From contig JAGVUS010000414.1 of assembly GCA_019136175.1 (NCBI GenBank), positions 1 through 10,940 on the forward strand: a stretch of DNA of 10,940 nt. The letters are read 5' to 3'. Below, piece by piece: positions 5,776 to 10,940 of this stretch (positions are counted from its first letter, which is position 1; each line of letters opens with the position of its first letter). Both the position numbers and the translations under genes were made by a program. Source of the stretch: Chloroflexota bacterium. Its GTDB lineage: Bacteria > Chloroflexota > Anaerolineae > Anaerolineales > Anaerolineaceae. The notes under the pieces were generated by a model. It had not been told where the DNA came from. It was given only the letters and a program-made list of their open reading frames with translations, and did not search any database.

Positions 5776-7602
5776 TTACGGCTTTGCCGTCATGTCAATG
5801 TCCCACTTGTCAATCGATTCCTGACCACCGGAACCGAAGGTGCGGGTGACGTACGGCTTGGTCGTGGTGTTGCGGGAGTACCAGTAGATCGGGATGATCG
5901 CGGCGCCTTCCCAGACCAGCATTTGTTCGGCTTCAGCATACAGCTCCACACGCTTGACAGGATCGAGCTCGCGGGCAGCCTCGCGCACCTTGGCTTCGAA
6001 GTCTTCGTTCAGCCAGTTGATGCCGCCGATCGGCTTGGTGGGATCCGCAGGATCAGCAGGGTTGGAGGAACCATTCAGAGAGAACACCTCACGGATGAAG
6101 TTGTTGGCATCTGCATAGTCCGGGCACCAGCCCATGCGCCAAATCTGGGGAGTGTCGGCGCTCTTGACAGTCTCGAGGTAGACCTTCCATTCCTGGTTGA
6201 CCAGCTTGACATCCACGCCCAGGTTGTCCTTCCACATCGCCTGGATTGCTTCCGCAATCTTCTGGTGACCGGAGGAGGTATTGAACATGAGGGTCAGGTC
6301 GAGGTCAGCGCGGGTGATACCCTTTTCCGCCAGGTATTCATCCAGGACCTTGTTGGCTTCTTCCTTGTTGAACTTCACACCCAGGTCGGGGTGAGATTCA
6401 AGCGTGGGGGCGCCAGCCAGACCGGGGCGGGAGAACCACTGTGCCGGAACCTGACCGCCCTTGAGGACGTTGTCAATCAGGGACTGGCGGTCCACTGCCA
6501 TGGAGAGGGCGCGGCGAACGCGCACATCATCCACAACGGGAGCCTGGGTGTTGAAACCGTAGTAGTAGGAGCACAGGTCGGGGGCAACCACAAGTTCCGC
6601 CGAGAGGGTCGGGTCGGTCTTGACACGATCGAGCTGGGTGGAGGGCACTGCAGCCGCATCCAGGTTGCCAGCTTCATATTCAGCAAAGGCAGGTTCCGCA
6701 TCCAGCATCACCCAGGTCACTTCCTCAATCTTGGGTTCGGGAGTGGAATCGATGCCCACCCAGAACGGGTTCTTGATGAGGGTGATTTCTGAATCATGGA
6801 TCCATTCCTTCATGGCATAGGGACCATAGGACTGGTGGAAACCGGTCTCGGTCCAGCGGTCGCCGCGGGCTTCGGTGCAGTCATCGCCTTCAATCAGCCA
6901 CTGGGGCTGGGCGGCTGCAACCCACATGCCGGCGATTGCCGCATTGTAGGCAGCTGCATCGATGAAGGTCATTTCAAGGGTGAGGTCATCAATCACTTTC
7001 ACACCCACGGTCGCGGGATCATCCGTCACGCCGTTGTTGTAATCAGCAGCGCCAGCCAGGGCAAAGCCCAGAACATAGGCATACTGGGAAGCGGTGGCGG
7101 GAGCCAGGGTGCGGAGAATGCCGTAGTAGAAGTCCTGCGCCTTGACGGTGCGGGGGTTGCCTTCGCAATCCAGGACCTGGACCACTTCGGTACCGTTGTA
7201 TTTCACCCAGTAGATATCGGGGCGTATATGGAAGGTGTAGACCTTGCCGTCTTCGCTGATGTCCCAGCTTTCGGCAATACCGGGCTGCACTTCGTTGGTA
7301 ACTTCATCCTGCCGGGCAAGACCCAGGTGGGTTTCCCAGATGATCTGGATGGAAGAAGTGTCAGTGCCCAGGGCGGGATCCAGGGTGGGGATGTCGCCAG
7401 GACCCATGTTGAGGCGCAGGACCTTCATCTCGGCGGGTTCCGGCTCAACGGGGGCGGGGGTGGCGGTGATCACAACCACCTGGGGGGTGCCTTCCACGAT
7501 CTGCGTGACGTAGATCGGTTCAGCGGTGGGGGCAGGCGTGCAGGCTGCCAGAATCATGCTGGCTACAACCAGCAATCCAACCAATAGAGACAGTTTACGC
7601 AT
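5776..7602 (-). CDS. oppA: OppA-like oligopeptide-binding lipoprotein (SBP3)
   Basis: The receptor of the opp operon, 608 residues, full length for family 5. The signal peptide ends in lipobox LAAC (18-21), followed by a tether to about residue 58. The N-lobe opens with LRLNMGPGDIPTLDPALG (62-79), then PGIAESWDISEDGKVYTFHI (107-126), AEYEAGNLDAAAVP (307-320), DVRVRRALSMAVDRQSL (359-375), and the peptide-binder-like WRMGWCPDYADANNFIREVF (488-507). C344 and C493 lie about as far apart as the disulfide pair of Escherichia coli OppA; a disulfide here is inference. The ATG at 7602 has GGAGGAG 7 nt upstream. The gene lies between oppF and oppB. A 103-nt leader with a remote anti-16S-like element suggests separate translational control. 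Dipeptide or other peptide-like substrates cannot be excluded, so the oppA symbol is tentative. Confidence 0.92.
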   Translation of the reverse strand: MRKLSLLVGLLVVASMILAACTPAPTAEPIYVTQIVEGTPQVVVITATPAPVEPEPAEMKVLRLNMGPGDIPTLDPALGTDTSSIQIIWETHLGLARQDEVTNEVQPGIAESWDISEDGKVYTFHIRPDIYWVKYNGTEVVQVLDCEGNPRTVKAQDFYYGILRTLAPATASQYAYVLGFALAGAADYNNGVTDDPATVGVKVIDDLTLEMTFIDAAAYNAAIAGMWVAAAQPQWLIEGDDCTEARGDRWTETGFHQSYGPYAMKEWIHDSEITLIKNPFWVGIDSTPEPKIEEVTWVMLDAEPAFAEYEAGNLDAAAVPSTQLDRVKTDPTLSAELVVAPDLCSYYYGFNTQAPVVDDVRVRRALSMAVDRQSLIDNVLKGGQVPAQWFSRPGLAGAPTLESHPDLGVKFNKEEANKVLDEYLAEKGITRADLDLTLMFNTSSGHQKIAEAIQAMWKDNLGVDVKLVNQEWKVYLETVKSADTPQIWRMGWCPDYADANNFIREVFSLNGSSNPADPADPTKPIGGINWLNEDFEAKVREAARELDPVKRVELYAEAEQMLVWEGAAIIPIYWYSRNTTTKPYVTRTFGSGGQESIDKWDIDMTAKP

Positions 7603-7609
7603 TTTCTTT

Positions 7610-7616
7610 CTCCTCC
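7610..7616 (-). promoter_or_regulatory. Ribosome binding site of SBP3
   Basis: GGAGGAG on the minus strand, 7 nt before the ATG at 7602; nearly the same sequence precedes SBP1. Confidence 0.8.
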
Positions 7617-7686
7617 AAAAATTGAAAGATAGGGTATGGGGTAGAAGTGAGCTTTGAACAGGACATCATCTTGTTTCCGGGTGAAC

Positions 7687-7694
7687 CACCTCCT
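7687..7694 (-). promoter_or_regulatory. Remote anti-16S-like element in SBP3 leader
   Basis: AGGAGGTG on the minus strand lies 11 nt after the oppF stop and 84 nt before the SBP3 ATG. It can fold as GGTG-GTT-CACC. Both this and the SBP1 copy read AGGAGGTG, then R-T-T, then a C-rich closing arm and CG. No start codon at normal spacing leads to more than a very short frame. Confidence 0.5.
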
Positions 7695-7705
7695 CTCACA
7701 TTCTC

Positions 7706-8688
7706 CTAAGCCTTATGACAGGCCACAAAGTGACCCGGGCTCAGCTCACGGAATTCGGGCTTGGCTTCAGCACAGATATCGGCTGCAATGGGGCAGCGGG
7801 TACGGAAGCGGCAGCCCGATGGCGGGTTGACAGGCGAGGGCACGTCGCCCTGCAATATGATGCGGCGCCGTTTTTCCTCAGCCACCGGATCGGGGATGGG
7901 GACAGCCGAGAGCAATGCCTTGGAATAGGGGTGCAAGGGGTTGAGATACAACTCGTTGCGCTCCGCCAATTCAACGATGATGCCCAAATACATCACCGCA
8001 ATCCGGTCGCTGATGTGCCGCACCATGGAAAGGTCATGGGCAATAAAGAGATAGGTCAGACCCAGTTCCCCCTGCAGGTCTTCCAACAGGTTGACCACCT
8101 GCGCCTGGATGGAAACATCCAGTGCGGAGATGGGTTCATCGCAGACAATCAGTTCGGGTTCCAGCGCCAAGGCGCGCGCCACGCCAATGCGCTGCCGCTG
8201 ACCACCGGAAAATTCGTGCGGGTAACGGTTGGAAAATGCCGGGTTCAAACCCACCAATTCCAGCAGCCGCTCCACATGTGCCTGCATATCCTTGCCCTTG
8301 GCAACATTGTGAATGACCAGCGGCTCGCCAATGATTTCGCCCACCGTCATGCGGGGGTTCAGGCTGGCATAGGGGTCCTGGAAGATCATCTGCATCTTGC
8401 GGCGCATATGACGCAGTTCCTCGCCCTTCATGGTGACAAGGTTTTTATCCTGGAAATAAACCGAGCCGGAGGTGGGGCGGTGAAGCTGCAGGATGGTGCG
8501 CCCGGTGGTGGACTTGCCGCAGCCGGATTCGCCCACCAGCCCCAGGGTTTCGCCCTTATAGATATCGAAAGAGACGTCATCCACTGCGTGGACGGCGCCC
8601 ACCTGCTTCATGAAGATGATTCCGCGCTTGATGGGGAAATGCTTGACAAGATTTTCTACGCGCAATAAAACTTGGGGTTCAGTCGAGG

Positions 8689-8692
<4 letters not shown>
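7706..8692 (-). CDS. oppF: OppF/DppF-type ABC ATPase
   Basis: One of two nucleotide-binding subunits driving the importer from the cytoplasm, 328 residues. Walker A GESGCGKST is at 54-62, the Q-loop glutamine at 105 (QDPYASLNP), signature FSGGQRQR at 161-168, Walker B LIVCDE at 181-186 with catalytic E186, and switch H219. The C-terminal oligopeptide-ATPase domain follows, with NPPSGCRFRTRCPIAADIC (289-307) and a final HFVAC, giving C294, C300, C307 and C325; in characterised relatives this cluster holds a 4Fe-4S centre. The ATG at 8692 overlaps the oppD stop in ATGA, with GGGAG about 9 nt upstream. All catalytic motifs look intact, so the protein should be active; it would pair with OppD as a heterodimer. 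Confidence 0.95.
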
Positions 8693-9678
<986 letters not shown>

Positions 9679-9762
9679 TCAGTAAACCTCTATGCAATTA
9701 TCGGGATATTGGGGATTGAGACAGCAAGACATGCTGCTCTCCAGCCAATCTTGGCACAGAAA

Positions 9763-9805
9763 AGTATACTCTGATTCAGATACTCTGATTCAGATGGCAT
9801 GTCAA
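9763..9805 (-). promoter_or_regulatory. Candidate opp operon promoter with a split spacer
   Basis: The minus strand has a perfect TTGACA (9805-9800) and a good TATACT (9768-9763), but they are 31 nt apart. Removing one 14-bp repeat unit would leave exactly 17 nt. As it stands, TTGACA has only TATCTG (9782-9777) at 17 nt, a poor -10. The leader to the oppD ATG would be about 80-90 nt. Confidence 0.6.
9766..9793. repeat. Exact tandem duplication, 2 x 14 bp
   Basis: The unit ATACTCTGATTCAG occurs twice without mismatch (9766-9779 and 9780-9793). Each unit contains the odd-length palindrome CTGATTCAG. The repeat lies inside the candidate promoter spacer. Confidence 0.9.
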
Positions 9806-9814
9806 ACAAGCAAA

Positions 9815-9826
9815 GATGAATATCAC
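9815..9826 (-). promoter_or_regulatory. GTGATATTCATC motif upstream of opp promoter
   Basis: This 12-nt sequence on the minus strand ends 9 nt upstream of TTGACA and is identical to part of the inverted repeat at 1417-1430 before SBP1. The second half-site is only partial here (ATCTT instead of ATCAC). Position would suit an activator. Confidence 0.35.
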
Positions 9827-9919
9827 CCAAAAGGTGCGATAAATGATATCCCCCGATTATGACACCTGCCGGGAAGCAATGATAGCCGACAATGATGATA
9901 TTCCCGGCACCCGGCTGAT

Positions 9920-10940
9920 CTACGCGGCTGGAAACTCCATCCAGATCACGGTGCCGCCGCCCACCGCCGATTCCGCCCAGACCCTGCCGCCCTGGGCTTC
10001 CACCAGTGCCTTGACAATTGCCAGCCCCAACCCGGATTCACCCGTTTCGGAATGGCGGGACTTGTCCACGCGGTGGAAACGCTCAAAAATATGCGGAAGT
10101 TCCTGCGGGGGAATACCGGTTCCGGTATCCGCCACCTTCAGGCGCACCTTTCCGCCCGCTGCATCCGCCGAAAGAATGATTTCCCCACCAGCAGGGGTAT
10201 AGCGGAAGGCATTACTCACCAGGTTATCCAGCACCTGCATCATGCGGGCGTCATCCAGGCGGAGTTGCGGCAGGGTCTCAGCGGCGTCCACCGAAAGGCG
10301 GATCTTCTGCTGGACAGCCTGGTGGGCAAAGACCGCCGCCACCCTTTCCAGCAGGCTGCGCGGGGAAAGGGTTTGCAGGTTTAACGACAGTTCCCCGGCA
10401 TCCGCCTGGGAGAGCATGCGCAAATCCCCCACCAGGTGCTGAAGGCGTTCCATCTCGGCATAAATCAGGTCCAGCCGTTCCGGGGTGGGCGCCAGCACAC
10501 CATCCCGCATGGATTCAATGTAGCCGGATACCACCGTCAGCGGGGTGCGCAGGTCATGGGCAATATCGGCGGTCATTTGGCGACGTTGTTCCTGGACGCG
10601 CGCCACTTCGGCACTCATCCGGTTGAAGGACTCGGCGAGCTGTCCAATTTCATCCTGTGATTCCACTGCCACCTGCTGGTCATATTTTCCAGCGGCGATC
10701 TGCCGGGTGGCGTGGGTGAGGGCGTCAATCGGGCGGGTGAGGGTGCGCGCCAGCACCACGCCAACCACCATGGCTGCCGCCAGCGCCGCCAAAACCGCCA
10801 GCGCCAGGGCGCGGTTGGTGCGCTGGAGATACAGTTGTTCAGCCGCGCTGAAGACATTCACCTGCCGCGCCAGCAGCAGGGTCCCCACCCGGCTGCCGTC
10901 CACGCGGATGGGTTCGCCGTTGTTCAGAATCCGGAGCGGC
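9920..10940 (-). CDS. Membrane sensor histidine kinase, N-terminus outside window
   Basis: A two-component sensor that autophosphorylates on histidine and passes phosphate to a response regulator not seen here. The last 339 residues are visible. They start in the end of an extracytoplasmic sensor region (NNGEPIRVDGSRVGTLLL), then a membrane helix at about 44-63, HAMP from about 64 (RTLTRPIDAL), and the H-box DIAHDLRTPLTVVSGYIES with phospho-acceptor H128. The ATP-binding domain has the N-box LDNLVSNAFRYTP (N239, N243), ADTGTGIP (270-277), F-box IFERFHRVDKS and G2 box GESGLGLAIV (300-309). The C-terminus AMEF-like end stops at TAG 9920-9922. The arrangement resembles BaeS-type kinases. The frame is open to the right edge, so any internal GTG start (for example 10903) is not the true start. 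A response-regulator gene is probably just outside. It points towards the opp operon, 241 nt away, but regulation of it is not shown. Confidence 0.93.
   Translation of the reverse strand, partial: PLRILNNGEPIRVDGSRVGTLLLARQVNVFSAAEQLYLQRTNRALALAVLAALAAAMVVGVVLARTLTRPIDALTHATRQIAAGKYDQQVAVESQDEIGQLAESFNRMSAEVARVQEQRRQMTADIAHDLRTPLTVVSGYIESMRDGVLAPTPERLDLIYAEMERLQHLVGDLRMLSQADAGELSLNLQTLSPRSLLERVAAVFAHQAVQQKIRLSVDAAETLPQLRLDDARMMQVLDNLVSNAFRYTPAGGEIILSADAAGGKVRLKVADTGTGIPPQELPHIFERFHRVDKSRHSETGESGLGLAIVKALVEAQGGRVWAESAVGGGTVIWMEFPAA

Noticed and set aside
5671..6792. 373-codon plus-strand open frame
   Set aside because: It is antisense to SBP3 and starts inside the oppB start region and hairpin; no family signal.
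7696..7701. Start-stop element ATGTGA after the oppF stop
   Set aside because: ATG is followed at once by TGA and an AGGAG lies only 1 nt upstream; spacing is too tight and the match too short to call a regulatory uORF.
9867..9909. 9-bp inverted repeat with 25-nt spacing after the kinase stop
   Set aside because: TGCCGGGAA and TTCCCGGCA pair perfectly, but the loop is long and no T-run follows on the minus strand, so it is not supported as a terminator.

Overview
The window reads as part of a bacterial chromosome devoted to peptide-type ABC transport, with every convincing gene on the minus strand. Alanine/proline/threonine-rich lipoprotein linkers after LAAC/LSAC lipoboxes, permeases with enlarged extracytoplasmic loops, and the moderately GC-rich coding suggest a Chloroflexota bacterium, most likely Anaerolineae. 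This is an inference from protein style; no rRNA or marker gene is present.

Layout in transcription order (right to left). 10940-9920: 3' part of a membrane sensor histidine kinase (HAMP, HisKA, HATPase), cut by the window edge. 9919-9679: intergenic region with a candidate promoter whose -35 and -10 are pushed apart by an exact 14-bp tandem duplication. 9678-3577: a complete five-gene oligopeptide/dipeptide importer operon, oppD-oppF-SBP-oppB-oppC. oppD and oppF overlap by ATGA, oppB and oppC are 8 nt apart, and a perfect 16-bp hairpin separates the SBP gene from oppB. The operon closes with a strong intrinsic terminator at 3528-3562. 3431-1497: a stand-alone family 5 solute-binding lipoprotein gene with its own TATAAT element. 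1496-1186: a 311-nt non-coding stretch with a near-consensus promoter (TTGACT-N17-TATAAT), a structured leader and a remote Shine-Dalgarno-like element. 1185-1: 5' part of a third solute-binding lipoprotein gene, still open at the left edge.

Working model: the SBPs are lipid-anchored receptors outside the membrane. SBP3 (5776-7602) delivers ligand to the OppB/OppC channel, powered by OppD/OppF, which also carry the C-terminal cysteine cluster of peptide-importer ATPases. SBP2 could be an alternative receptor for the same channel. SBP1 probably starts a second transporter operon to the left. The kinase may sense an extracellular cue, but nothing in the window shows what it controls.

The most interesting signals are: SBP1 lacks the normal N-terminal lobe yet stays open past the usual family end, suggesting a circularly permuted or rearranged binding protein; the 14-bp duplication whose removal would restore an ideal 17-bp promoter spacer; an anti-16S-like AGGAGGTG element 84-86 nt upstream of both the SBP1 and SBP3 starts, with the real SD next to each start; and a 12-nt motif, GTGATATTCATC, shared by the SBP1 and opp operon upstream regions.
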